Shown: one piece after another, positions 47,140-56,992 of the stretch
Numbering within the stretch: position 1 is the stretch's first letter
Layout of the letters: every line of letters begins with the position of its first letter
Source: an uncultured Candidatus Saccharibacteria bacterium
Lineage (GTDB): Bacteria > Patescibacteriota > Saccharimonadia > Saccharimonadales > Saccharimonadaceae
Reading direction: 5' to 3'
NCBI GenBank assembly: GCA_947166125.1
Contig: CAMVCW010000002.1
Span: forward strand, 124,001 to 188,000
Length of the DNA: 64,000 nucleotides
Made by a program: the position numbers and the translations under genes
The notes under the pieces: model-generated
Told to the model about the DNA's origin: nothing
What the model saw: the letters and a program-made list of their open reading frames with translations, nothing else
The model's database searches: none

Positions 47140-47631
47140 TTAGCGTGCCTTGGCAAGGCCGGCTAGTACATGCTTGGTTTGTGTTTCGAAAGTGTGCTTT
47201 CCGGATAGTATGATTGGTCGCTCAAAATCCGCCGGCGCTTCCATTTCGGCCACTGCTGCATCATATATTTCTTTAGCTTTCTTGATAGTCTTATATTTTG
47301 AACGTAGGCGTACCTTTATTGTGGTAAAATCTGTCTGCACCCATACTAGGGCTGGCTTATATCCGCGTTCGCGCAAGATATTGCGTACCTCGGTGCGATC
47401 TTTTTCCGTCTTCAGTTCACCTTCTATCACGATGGATTGTTTGGCTTTAGTAATGATTTCCAAAATAGAAAGTACCGCCTCATGCGAAAAGCCGTATTCT
47501 TCCCTGATTTCGTCCAAATTATAATATGCGAGGTTAAATTTTTTCGCGAATTTCTCTGCAAAGGTAGTCTTACCACTACCTGGTGCCCCAAACACCAACA
47601 CCGCCCTAAGTTTTTTCTTATTACCTTCCAT
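47140..47631 (-). CDS. AAA/P-loop kinase-like ATPase
   Basis: ORF; VFGAPGSGKTTFAEKFAKKF. Confidence 0.65.
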   Translation of the reverse strand: MEGNKKKLRAVLVFGAPGSGKTTFAEKFAKKFNLAYYNLDEIREEYGFSHEAVLSILEIITKAKQSIVIEGELKTEKDRTEVRNILRERGYKPALVWVQTDFTTIKVRLRSKYKTIKKAKEIYDAAVAEMEAPADFERPIILSGKHTFETQTKHVLAGLAKAR

Positions 47632-47674
47632 AATATCTCTATTGTATCACAAACTTACAGATAAGTACAAATTA

Positions 47675-48661
47675 CTACGTGGAAACTTTGCGATTTAATT
47701 TTAAACTATCTATAATATGTGTTATCAAATTGATTTCCTGTCCTACTTTTTCTAGTTCTATTTTTTCATCTATTGGCTTTTCTGGACTAGGCGGTTCAAA
47801 AATATCTCCACCATCATCAATCCCTATAATCATCTTATTGTCGGCAAAATAAATCGACACGGTATCGTTATGCGAGCGTCCCAACTCTTGCACTCGCTCC
47901 ATAAAATCTGGCGTTAAGATATATAAAGCCTCTACTCCATCCTCAGCATACATAGCAAAAGCTTTGTTAAACTCTGTCGACTCAGTCTGCATGTATTGCA
48001 GTATTTTATTTCTATCTTTTGGATTTATTTCGCTTTTAGGCGACCCACTATGTGTCAGCATCATTCTGGAATTAAATTTCTTTGGGAATTCAAATACTAA
48101 ATAGCGTCCTTTAAAAACAGTCTCGTATTGCGTATCGCCATCGCCATCCTTATATTCTTCTTCTATATGCACATCCGCTTGAGCAAAGTCTACATCCTTA
48201 TATTTTCCAGTGGTTAAATCGTTCGACAAATATCTATCACCAGTATTTATCATGCCGTTGTCAATCAAGATTTGTCTGTCTAGACCTACATCGTGATTAT
48301 ACTTTAAATTGGAAAAAGTCTTTTCTAACTGCTGTCCTACGAAATATCCCTTATAAGCTTTTTTGTATTTTACGGCGTCATCTGCCGTAGACGACGAAAC
48401 CACCATGGCGATAATTACGTAAGGTATTAATATGGCAAAAAACAGCATCATTAATATGGGTATCAATAAGAAAAATAAATTTTGTAACGAAGAACTGAAC
48501 AAAGATAAAAACAAATTCGCCAATACGCTGTAATTAACAATTACGACTACTAGAAGTAGCGGTAGATAGATACTAAGCGTAATTCTTGTGGCTTTCCTCC
48601 TTACTTTTTTGCGCTCGTTTATATAGTTTAATCTAGCATTTTCAACATCTTCAAACTTCAT
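47675..48661 (-). CDS. DUF3137-like membrane protein
   Basis: ORF; two TMs, soluble domain with FKGRYLVFEF. Confidence 0.45.
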   Translation of the reverse strand: MKFEDVENARLNYINERKKVRRKATRITLSIYLPLLLVVVIVNYSVLANLFLSLFSSSLQNLFFLLIPILMMLFFAILIPYVIIAMVVSSSTADDAVKYKKAYKGYFVGQQLEKTFSNLKYNHDVGLDRQILIDNGMINTGDRYLSNDLTTGKYKDVDFAQADVHIEEEYKDGDGDTQYETVFKGRYLVFEFPKKFNSRMMLTHSGSPKSEINPKDRNKILQYMQTESTEFNKAFAMYAEDGVEALYILTPDFMERVQELGRSHNDTVSIYFADNKMIIGIDDGGDIFEPPSPEKPIDEKIELEKVGQEINLITHIIDSLKLNRKVST

Positions 48662-48691
48662 ATACTTATATTATCACAAAAATCATATACA

Positions 48692-48775
48692 AAAATTGAA
48701 TTGGAATTGACTTCCAATTCAATTTTAAAACTAAATTTTCTCTGTTGAGGTTTCTTTTTTAAAAGAAATCCCAAA
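48692..48775. repeat. Tandem-hairpin intergenic element, second copy of the 35-bp palindrome
   Basis: AAAATTGAATTGGAATTGACTTCCAATTCAATTTT (48692-48726) followed by GGTTTCTTTT/AAAAGAAATCC hairpin. Confidence 0.7.
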
Positions 48776-48779
48776 CCTG

Positions 48780-48855
48780 TGGCAGGGGTGGCAAGACTTG
48801 AACTCACGACACGCGGTTTTGGAGACCGCTGCTCTACCAACTGAGCTACACCCCT
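48780..48855 (-). tRNA. tRNA-Trp (CCA)
   Basis: Reverse strand AGGGGTGTAGCTCAGTTGGTAGAGCAGCGGTCTCCAAAACCGC...; anticodon loop CTCCAAA; encoded CCA. Confidence 0.95.
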
Positions 48856-48907
48856 AAAATTTAATGTTCCCTATCATTTTACCATAAAACGTGATAAAAT
48901 GGTAGAG

Positions 48908-50134
48908 ATGAAAATACTTATGTTAGGATGGGAACTTCCACCGCATAATAGCGGGGGGCTTGGTGTTGCCTGTCTTAACATGGCACGTGCACTTGCTGGC
49001 CAAGGTGCAGATATTGATTTTGTAGTTCCGTATGAAGCCGAGCATCCAGAAATCAAATTCATGAAAATTCTATCTGCCACCCACCTGGATCCTATTTATC
49101 GTTACGGCGGTGGTGCTTATGAATCTTTGCGTTTACTGGAAAAAATTATTCCTACTGTAGAAAAAGAAAAATTAGTTTCTATTCGTGATGTCCAGAAATC
49201 GTATTGCGAATTTGTCGAAAAATATCTCATGGAATATAAGCCTGATGTCGTTCATGCTCACGATTGGCTCACTTACGAAGCGGGCGTTCTGGCCAAGAAA
49301 AAGTACAAAATCCCACTCATTGCCCATGTTCATGCTACAGAATATGATCGCGCCGGGATGCACTATGGCAACCCACTCATCCACGAAGTAGAGCGCGAGG
49401 GCTTAATGCTTGCCGACGAAATTATTGCCGTGTCAGAGACCACCAAGCGTATCGTTCACGAAAAATATCACATTCCACTTTCTAAAATCACCGTAGTCTA
49501 TAATTCCCTCGACGAAAACTACGAAAATAAAGCGTATCAATTCGATAACAATGCCTATAATTATCTGGGGAGCCTCAAATCAGCTGGCTACACTGTGGTT
49601 TCTACGGTCGGCCGCTTTACCATACAGAAAGGTCTACATAATCTTATGCGTGCCGCCGCTATGGCGCTTTCTAAAAATCCCAAGCTAATATTTCTTTTTG
49701 CAGGCGATGGTGAAGAGCGCAATGAATTAATTAGTCTAGCTGCAGATTTAGGTATTTCTAAAAACGTTATTTTTACGGGTTTTATTCGCGGTAAAAGACT
49801 TCGCGATATTTATTCTGTATCCGATGTTTTTGTAATGAGCTCCATTTCTGAACCATTTGGCCTTACCGCACTCGAGGCCGCGCACCACGGCGACGTTTTA
49901 ATTCTCACTAAGCAATCTGGCGTGTCGGAAATCATATGGTCTGCTCTTAAATATGACTTTTGGGATGAAAAAAAGTTGGCGGATGAAATATTGGCAGTAG
50001 CAGAAAATCCTGCGCTTCGCAAGAGTCTGCAGAATAACGTTAAGCACGAATACCGTAAAATTTCCTGGAACCAAGTTGCGAAAAAGTGTCTAAAGATCTA
50101 TAATAGAAATATCAAACATAAGAGGTTTAGATAG
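48908..50134 (+). CDS. Glycosyltransferase family 4
   Basis: ORF; WELPPHNSGGLGVA, VVHAHDWLTYEAG, VGRFTIQKGLHNLMRAA, SSISEPFGLTALEA. Confidence 0.9.
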   Translation: MKILMLGWELPPHNSGGLGVACLNMARALAGQGADIDFVVPYEAEHPEIKFMKILSATHLDPIYRYGGGAYESLRLLEKIIPTVEKEKLVSIRDVQKSYCEFVEKYLMEYKPDVVHAHDWLTYEAGVLAKKKYKIPLIAHVHATEYDRAGMHYGNPLIHEVEREGLMLADEIIAVSETTKRIVHEKYHIPLSKITVVYNSLDENYENKAYQFDNNAYNYLGSLKSAGYTVVSTVGRFTIQKGLHNLMRAAAMALSKNPKLIFLFAGDGEERNELISLAADLGISKNVIFTGFIRGKRLRDIYSVSDVFVMSSISEPFGLTALEAAHHGDVLILTKQSGVSEIIWSALKYDFWDEKKLADEILAVAENPALRKSLQNNVKHEYRKISWNQVAKKCLKIYNRNIKHKRFR

Positions 50135-50135
50135 A

Positions 50136-51329
50136 ATGCGCGCGATTTGTTTGTATTTACATATCCATCAGCCAGTTCGTTATCGTGAATATTCTATTTT
50201 TGATGTTGGCAACGATTCTAATTATTTCCACGATCATTACAATGGCCGTCAATCCAACGAGCGTATTTTTAGAAAGGTTGCCGATAAATCTTATCGCCCC
50301 ATGCTTAATCTCCTCGAAAAAAATATGCAAAAATATCCCGGGTTCAAAGTTTCGTTTTCTATTACGGGTACCTGGCTAGAGCAAGCCGAAAAATGGGCGC
50401 CAGAACTCATTTCCCAGATACAGCGTATGGTAAAACGCGGCCAAGTAGAAATCGTCGGCGAAACATATTACCATTCACTGGCATTTTTCTATAATCTGGA
50501 CGAATTTAACACTCAAGTAGAACAACATACTCACAAAATTAAAGAAATTTTTGGCGTAACTCCACAAGTATTTCGCAATACCGAGCTTGCATATAATGAT
50601 AATCTTGCTCACTGGGCCGAAGAAAAAGGCTACAAAGGCATCCTAGCCGAAGGTTGGGATAAAATTCTTGGTTGGAGAAGCCCAAATTACGTCTATCGTC
50701 CGTCTGGCTGTGAGAATCTAAAATTATTACTCAAAAATTATCGCTTATCAGACGACATAGCCTTCCGTTTTTCTAATCGTAATTGGGATGAGTGGCCGCT
50801 CACCGTGCCAAAATATCAAAATTGGCTCAATATGGAATGCTTGCGTGGTAATCTGATTAATTTATTTATGGATTTTGAAACCTTCGGCGAACACCAGTGG
50901 CAAGACACCGGCATTTTTAGCTTCATGAATAATCTAATTCCGGCTTGGCTTTCCGAATATGAAAATAAATTCGTTACAGTATCAGAGGCTTGTGATATTT
51001 CCGAACCTATTAGTGATATTTCCATGCCAGAAACTGTCACTTGGGCCGATACTGAACGTGATTTATCCGCCTGGCTCTCCAATTCTATGCAGACGTCTGC
51101 TATGAACGATTTATACAATATGCGCGAAAAACTCCTCGCCACTAAAGATCAAGATTTAATTAAAGACTGGCGTTATATGACCACGTCAGACCACCCATAC
51201 TCTATGTGTACCAAATACTGGCATGATGGCGATGTACACGCTTACTTTTCGGCCTACGCGTCTCCATACGAAAGCTTCATGTATTTTGAAAACGTCCTCC
51301 GCGACATAAACTACCGTATTAATATATAA
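50136..51329 (+). CDS. Glycoside hydrolase family 57
   Basis: ORF; LYLHIHQPVRYREY, GETYYHSLAFFY, NTELAYND, FMDFETFGEHQ. Confidence 0.88.
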   Translation: MRAICLYLHIHQPVRYREYSIFDVGNDSNYFHDHYNGRQSNERIFRKVADKSYRPMLNLLEKNMQKYPGFKVSFSITGTWLEQAEKWAPELISQIQRMVKRGQVEIVGETYYHSLAFFYNLDEFNTQVEQHTHKIKEIFGVTPQVFRNTELAYNDNLAHWAEEKGYKGILAEGWDKILGWRSPNYVYRPSGCENLKLLLKNYRLSDDIAFRFSNRNWDEWPLTVPKYQNWLNMECLRGNLINLFMDFETFGEHQWQDTGIFSFMNNLIPAWLSEYENKFVTVSEACDISEPISDISMPETVTWADTERDLSAWLSNSMQTSAMNDLYNMREKLLATKDQDLIKDWRYMTTSDHPYSMCTKYWHDGDVHAYFSAYASPYESFMYFENVLRDINYRINI

Positions 51330-51332
51330 AAA

Positions 51333-51356
51333 ATAACCCCCGAAGGGGTATTTTTT
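51333..51356. terminator. Terminator hairpin
   Basis: AAAATAACCCC-cgaa-GGGGTATTTTTT. Confidence 0.75.
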
Positions 51357-51564
51357 AACGTTTCTTTTCCTTTACTTCGTTGCGACCAAGGTTTTTCTTA
51401 GTCTCTACGAAGAGAACATGCTTACGAAGCACCGGATCATACTTTCTAAGACTTAATTTATCGGGTGTATTCATGGTATTTTTCTTGGTATAATACGCAC
51501 GAACTCCAGATTCCTCAGAAACTAGACCAACAAGTTTTCTTTTAGTATTATTCTTCTTTGCCAT
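51355..51564 (-). CDS. rpmG: 50S ribosomal protein L33
   Basis: ORF; YYTKKNTMNTPDKLSLRKYDPVLRKHVLF. Confidence 0.88.
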   Translation of the reverse strand: MAKKNNTKRKLVGLVSEESGVRAYYTKKNTMNTPDKLSLRKYDPVLRKHVLFVETKKNLGRNEVKEKKR

Positions 51565-51633
51565 AATTGCTACTATTCTATCACACTTCAGGAAAAATGG
51601 CAAGACCTTAGTCTTGCCATCTGTGGGAGTGAT

Positions 51634-51795
51634 TTATCCAGTATAAGACCTTACGCGACCTACATCTCCTCCGGCCCTATGACCTTGCTGAATAATCTCT
51701 TCGATTTTCGCTGCTGCAGCATAGTAGCCAGCATTGGTCGGAGTAAAAGTCCAAGATCGACCCATTGTCAGATCTTTTATAACGATATCGCCCAC
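51634..51795 (-). CDS. Candidate 53-aa small protein MGDIVIKDLTMGRSWTFTPTNAGYYAAAAKIEEIIQQGHRAGGDVGRVRSYTG
   Basis: GTG start 6 nt after AAGGTGGTGA; own terminator (GGCAAGAC..GTCTTGCC + T-run on the - strand); below the ORF-track length cutoff. Confidence 0.45.
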   Translation of the reverse strand: MGDIVIKDLTMGRSWTFTPTNAGYYAAAAKIEEIIQQGHRAGGDVGRVRSYTG

Positions 51796-51918
51796 TCATT
51801 TTCACCACCTTTCAAAAGTGCTATATTTTGCATATTTCATATACGGTCACCGAAACCACACGGCACTCATCGCAACAGGTACCTAGCAATCTCGAAAACT
51901 GCGTACATACCATATATA

Positions 51919-54900
51919 TTATATTTTGATGCTTTTTGCAAGCAGTAGCTCAATGAAGTTTTTGATATCTTTAAGCCCCAAATTGTCATCCGCCATCCTA
52001 AATATTTCCGCATCATCCATAAAATTCAAAGTTTCTACCATATTATATATAGCACGCATTAAATCAACCAACTCTTTTTCGTCCTCATCGTTAAATTCAT
52101 AGACTTTGTCATATACTTCTTCGTCTTTATCTGGCGTAACAAATAATATATGTGCCCGCTCCACCTTATATTTTCTATAAGTCGGCGAATTATTTAAGAG
52201 TAACTTATAAAAACCTAATTGCAACATATATTTATATAATGTAGCGTGCGAGCGCCATTTTTCTTTGTGATAGCCACCGGTCTTAAAATCATAAATTTCA
52301 ATTGTCTTGGCACTATCATCTATTAATATATGATCAATTTTACCGGTTACAGGTACGCCGTCTATCGATAATCTTTCCGGCGCAAGATTTACTTCCGCCT
52401 TACCCTGGCGCAAAATCTCCCCGAATTTATTCAGTGAAACTGCAAGATCAGCCGGGCCCTTTTCGCGGATTTTTTGCATAATATCTTGTGGTAACTCTTT
52501 TTTCTCAAGTTCTGCCAAAAAGTACTCTACTGCCTTTTCATCAGAAAAACCTCGATTGGTTACCATCTCAAAAGTTTTATGCACCAAATCACCAAAAGCT
52601 AAAGCTTCCGTTTCTGGTTCTGCCGGCGCACGCAGGATTTGCCGCTTAAAGAACTCCACTGGGCCAGCATATACGATGTCTATAAACGAAGTCAAGCTCG
52701 ACGCGGACATCCGCCAATTCTTCACTCTATCCCGATAAATTGCCCGCATATCAGGAGTCAGTTTGGTATATGGCGCTAGCCAATACTTCAGATTCTCTGT
52801 TTTGTCGGAAGAAACGGACGCGCTTGCTTCATAGTGGCAAGCTACTTTTCCGGCCGGAATTAATGGCGAAATCACCTCGTCACCATCCGTATATTCTTCG
52901 AAATATTCTAATCTATCCGGCGCTTTGTCATTAAAATCATGTAGAGAGTTCGTAATATATAGTGTACTTTTCGCCCGCGTTAAGGCTACGTATAGTATAC
53001 GCAATTTTTCACCGTCCGTGGTGCCGGTGTGCCGTATCTGCATTAAGTTTTTCGGTAGGGCTAATAAGTTGTTGTTCCCTTTGCCTTTACCCCATGCTAC
53101 ATGGTCTGCTGAAATTATAAATACATATTCAAACTCTAGTCCCTTAGCTTTATGCGCAGTAAGTATTTGTACGGCCTCATCCGCATCTTTATATGGGCTA
53201 GTCTTATTTAGTGTCATTTCGGCAGCTTCATAATCATCTACCATATCAATTAGATCATCCAATTTTAGGCTCTTCTCGCCAAAATGCTTTCTCAGCTTTC
53301 CCCTCAGTGAAGCCAAATTCTCATATAGATTAAATGCTCCATATTCATCATCTTTTGTGTAATATGCCAAAAGCGGAGAGCGGTAGCCGCTTAACTCTGC
53401 CGCACCAACTATATAATCTAATATTATTTCTAGCGGCTCTGTAAACGATTTTGCCACTAAATTTGCTAGCCACTCCGTCACCTGCTTAATTTCCGCATTT
53501 TCTGAAGTAGCCAAACGCTCAAATATCGCTTTGCGGTCTTTTCTGGCCTCACTAGTAACTTTTATTACCTCCAACATCGGTAATTTAAAAAATGGATATG
53601 CCAAAATTTCCAAAATAGACGTATTGCCACTCAGATTATTCTTTATTTCATAAATAAACCGTGCCAAAGTGAGAATTTCGTGTATCACTTCATCCTCGAA
53701 TAAATTATCGCGCTTCTCGTAAGCAATTTTTATCTCTGACCGCGCCTTCAGGTATGGCAAAAGCGGCATAAAATATTTAGTTTTATATGAAATTATAGCG
53801 ATATCACTCTGTTTTACGCCAGCTTTAATCAGCTGATGAATTTTTCGTGCAATAAAATCATACTCCATGTCCGAACTTAAAAATTCATGGCGAAAAATCT
53901 GCGTGTTTTCCGGCGCGGGCTTATGAGCTATTAATTCCTTATCCGCAAACCTATTCGGCGCTTGGTTGATAATCTTGCGTGAAAAATCCAAAATTTCCTG
54001 CGTGCTACGATAATTTTCTACCAGTGGTATTACGTTTGCCCCGTAATGTGCCTGAAAATCTGTTAAGTTTGTAGAAAGCGCCCCCTGAAATTCATAAATT
54101 GCCTGATCATCATCTCCCACCGCCATAATCATTGGCTTTTCGTAGTCTGTCAGTTGTTTGATTATCGCAAATTGCGATGGATTAGTATCCTGAAATTCAT
54201 CCAACATAATAAACTGATAGTGTTCTTGCAGCGTAAGTTTAAAGCCATTATCGGTTTTTAGTATACGTACCGCCTCCTGGATCATATCATCAAAATCATA
54301 TAGGCCATTATCGCGCAAATACTCATCATACTCGCCCATTACCTTAGCGATACTGAGCAATTTTTTATTAGCCACGCGGTCTTTGAGTCGGTAATTTCCC
54401 TTCTCGTCTTTTTCGAAATATTTATCTTTCCAGCTAGAAAGTGGCTTAATTTTTTCCGCAGACTCTGCTTCGACTATTGCTACTTTTAAATCTCGCGCTA
54501 GCCCTGCGATAGAGCGCTCCACTCCAGGCAAAATCGGTTGTGCGTCTGCATAGTTTATAAGTATCTCATATATTGGCCGGTAAGCATTCTCGTAAGATTC
54601 CTTAAATGCGCGCGGTACAATATTTTTGAGTAGTGGTGAAATCGCTTCGGATAATACCTTAGAATCCTCCAAGTTTTGCTCGGCGATTTTTGCAAGATTA
54701 TCTGCCGAAAGTCCCGCAGATTTCGCCGAAGATATCACACTAATAATATCCTTTACGTTATCACCGCGTAAAATATCGCGCCCCGGTAATTTATTCTGGA
54801 TGTCACGAACGATTTTGAACTGCGTAACCTCATCTATTGCGGAATCTAATTTTCTATCATAATCTTCTGCGTAATTTTTGTATTGTGTAAGAATATCCGT

Positions 54901-55161
54901 GCCAAAAGCATGATATGTGCCAATATTTACTTTTAGCCCATCTTTGCCAATGATACTCTTCAGCCGCTCGCGCATATTGCTAGCGCCAGTTTCAGTAAAA
55001 GTAAGGCATAAAATATTTTCTGGGTTTGTATCTGTGTTTTTCAAAATATACGCCACTTTTTCTGAAAGTAGCTGAGTCTTGCCGGTTCCAGGCCCCGCCA
55101 ATACCAGAAGTGGCCCATCCAAATATTCTACTGCTTCTTTTTGCTTAGTATTTAAGCCCAC
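51919..55161 (-). CDS. UvrD/PcrA-type ATP-dependent helicase with C-terminal PD-(D/E)XK nuclease domain
   Basis: ORF; LAGPGTGKTQLLSEKV, MLDEFQDTNPSQ, VENYRSTQEIL, LYVALTRAKSTLYI, IEIYDFKTGG. Confidence 0.92.
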   Translation of the reverse strand: MGLNTKQKEAVEYLDGPLLVLAGPGTGKTQLLSEKVAYILKNTDTNPENILCLTFTETGASNMRERLKSIIGKDGLKVNIGTYHAFGTDILTQYKNYAEDYDRKLDSAIDEVTQFKIVRDIQNKLPGRDILRGDNVKDIISVISSAKSAGLSADNLAKIAEQNLEDSKVLSEAISPLLKNIVPRAFKESYENAYRPIYEILINYADAQPILPGVERSIAGLARDLKVAIVEAESAEKIKPLSSWKDKYFEKDEKGNYRLKDRVANKKLLSIAKVMGEYDEYLRDNGLYDFDDMIQEAVRILKTDNGFKLTLQEHYQFIMLDEFQDTNPSQFAIIKQLTDYEKPMIMAVGDDDQAIYEFQGALSTNLTDFQAHYGANVIPLVENYRSTQEILDFSRKIINQAPNRFADKELIAHKPAPENTQIFRHEFLSSDMEYDFIARKIHQLIKAGVKQSDIAIISYKTKYFMPLLPYLKARSEIKIAYEKRDNLFEDEVIHEILTLARFIYEIKNNLSGNTSILEILAYPFFKLPMLEVIKVTSEARKDRKAIFERLATSENAEIKQVTEWLANLVAKSFTEPLEIILDYIVGAAELSGYRSPLLAYYTKDDEYGAFNLYENLASLRGKLRKHFGEKSLKLDDLIDMVDDYEAAEMTLNKTSPYKDADEAVQILTAHKAKGLEFEYVFIISADHVAWGKGKGNNNLLALPKNLMQIRHTGTTDGEKLRILYVALTRAKSTLYITNSLHDFNDKAPDRLEYFEEYTDGDEVISPLIPAGKVACHYEASASVSSDKTENLKYWLAPYTKLTPDMRAIYRDRVKNWRMSASSLTSFIDIVYAGPVEFFKRQILRAPAEPETEALAFGDLVHKTFEMVTNRGFSDEKAVEYFLAELEKKELPQDIMQKIREKGPADLAVSLNKFGEILRQGKAEVNLAPERLSIDGVPVTGKIDHILIDDSAKTIEIYDFKTGGYHKEKWRSHATLYKYMLQLGFYKLLLNNSPTYRKYKVERAHILFVTPDKDEEVYDKVYEFNDEDEKELVDLMRAIYNMVETLNFMDDAEIFRMADDNLGLKDIKNFIELLLAKSIKI

Positions 55162-55931
55162 TTATCGCTCCTGCTCATCAAATCTTTTAGTTTTACGGCT
55201 TCAGCAGGTACTATTATTTCACCCCGCTTAATGCGTTTTAATGCAGATATACCTTCTACGGTTTTTTCTGGCTCAGCATTGGGATTTTTGCATAAAATCC
55301 GCCCAAATTCATAATTGCGCGAAGGATAAGCACAGGTGATCTTAAGATCCCCTTTGCCACATACCAAATCCACCGTTTCTGGCTGCGCGCCATTAGCTGA
55401 AAGAAGCGCCTTCATTTCTTCCGATACCTCTGTTAGGAATCTAGCATGTTCTTCCGTATTCGGCTCTAATTCCTCTAGCCCAGCCAGTATAGCATATACA
55501 TTTTTTAGTGCGCCGCACATTAATACGCCACGTTTGTCGTTGGTTTTATCAAAAGTGAGATAATCTGTACCGAATAGTTCAATTATTCTGCCATCCGTAG
55601 CCGTCAGTTTAGTATTTTTGGCTGCTTTTATATCGTCGGCAAACCCTGGACCACTTAGCACCATATAATCATTGAAATCTGCAAATGTTTTATCGGATAG
55701 TATTCCTTTTGTTGCCACGATTAGCGGTTTATTTTTTGGTAGATATGGTAATAAATATGGCGCCGCCTTGGATGGCACACAAAGCACTATATATTTAGCG
55801 TCCGCCAACACGTCTGATAATTTTTCACGCTCCAATCTTGAGTCATAATAATCGATATCATAGCCCTTATTGGCCAAAATCCCTCCGAGCGCCGTACCAA
55901 ATGCCCCCGCACCTAAAACCGCTATTTTCAT
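55152..55931 (-). CDS. gpsA: NAD(P)H-dependent glycerol-3-phosphate dehydrogenase
   Basis: ORF; AVLGAGAFGTALGGILA, ALKNVYAILAG, RNYEFGRI. Confidence 0.85.
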   Translation of the reverse strand: MKIAVLGAGAFGTALGGILANKGYDIDYYDSRLEREKLSDVLADAKYIVLCVPSKAAPYLLPYLPKNKPLIVATKGILSDKTFADFNDYMVLSGPGFADDIKAAKNTKLTATDGRIIELFGTDYLTFDKTNDKRGVLMCGALKNVYAILAGLEELEPNTEEHARFLTEVSEEMKALLSANGAQPETVDLVCGKGDLKITCAYPSRNYEFGRILCKNPNAEPEKTVEGISALKRIKRGEIIVPAEAVKLKDLMSRSDKWA

Positions 55932-55987
55932 ACTATTTATTATAACATTAATACAATATTAACAGTAGCAAAAGACATCAAATATCA

Positions 55988-56926
55988 TTATGTATTTTCA
56001 GTCCATGTTGCGTACAGTACAACCTCTCCCCCAGCAGTAGTCAGGTTCACAACCTCAGCACCATCCGCATACGAAGTCCCTGTGCCGTCAGCTTTAGTAT
56101 TCCATCCTGCAAAGGTGTATCCTGTCCTAGTATATTCATTGGTCGCGAGTGTCGTTTGCTCATCTGCAAATATGGCTTGGTCATTCATGGTCGTCGCAAC
56201 CGATGTAGCTGAACCGTCACTCGGTATGCTGCCACCATTGGGATTAAAGACTACGAAATACGGCACATTGACTGCGACAGGATGTACCATGGTGTATTTC
56301 ACTGCTCCGGTATAAGTCCCAGCAGGCTGGGTAGAAGAAGCATTAGCCGTATATGACACTGTGATATTTTGAGGAGCTATATCGCCGCTATCACCTAAAG
56401 TTACACCATTATACGAAGCTATCTTTGTGTAAGTACTCGGGATAGCATGTGGATTTTTAGAATTACCAAAGCCACTAACTATTACTGGTTTGTCGGTAGA
56501 GGCCGCGGTTAGACTCATTCCCCAATTACTCCCGGTGCCATCAGTTTTGATATTGTAAGGGCTATCTATAGTATTGTTAAAAATCAAATCCGTAACGCCA
56601 AAAGTATTATTCGAATATCCTACCGCATAAATATCATATCCTCCGGCATCATTGCAAGACACAGCAAAAGTACTACCAGTAATCGTTGCGCTGCTATTGT
56701 TAGCTAAAATACCAGCATATTCGCCGCTACCACTTCTCTCAAAACTACACGCCGCACTTACCGTTACGGATGCATTAGCTGAAGCAGAGCTAGAAACTGT
56801 ATTTGTAGTATTATTCGTAGTAGAACCACTATCCACTGAATCGTCTGCAAACGCTATACCGTTTCTCAAAACTGCACCAGTCAGCACTAATACCCCCATC
56901 AATCCCACAATAGCCTTTTTATGCAT
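55988..56926 (-). CDS. Secreted protein with stalk-like domain and C-terminal InlB B-repeat
   Basis: ORF; signal peptide, SANASVTVSAACSF..., TRTGYTFAGWNTKADGTGTSYADGA...LYATWTEN. Confidence 0.8.
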   Translation of the reverse strand: MHKKAIVGLMGVLVLTGAVLRNGIAFADDSVDSGSTTNNTTNTVSSSASANASVTVSAACSFERSGSGEYAGILANNSSATITGSTFAVSCNDAGGYDIYAVGYSNNTFGVTDLIFNNTIDSPYNIKTDGTGSNWGMSLTAASTDKPVIVSGFGNSKNPHAIPSTYTKIASYNGVTLGDSGDIAPQNITVSYTANASSTQPAGTYTGAVKYTMVHPVAVNVPYFVVFNPNGGSIPSDGSATSVATTMNDQAIFADEQTTLATNEYTRTGYTFAGWNTKADGTGTSYADGAEVVNLTTAGGEVVLYATWTENT

Positions 56927-56992
56927 ATTTCTTTCCATTTAGGTTACGTTTATCACTATTATACTACTTTTTCCCAGCAAAACACAAGTACT

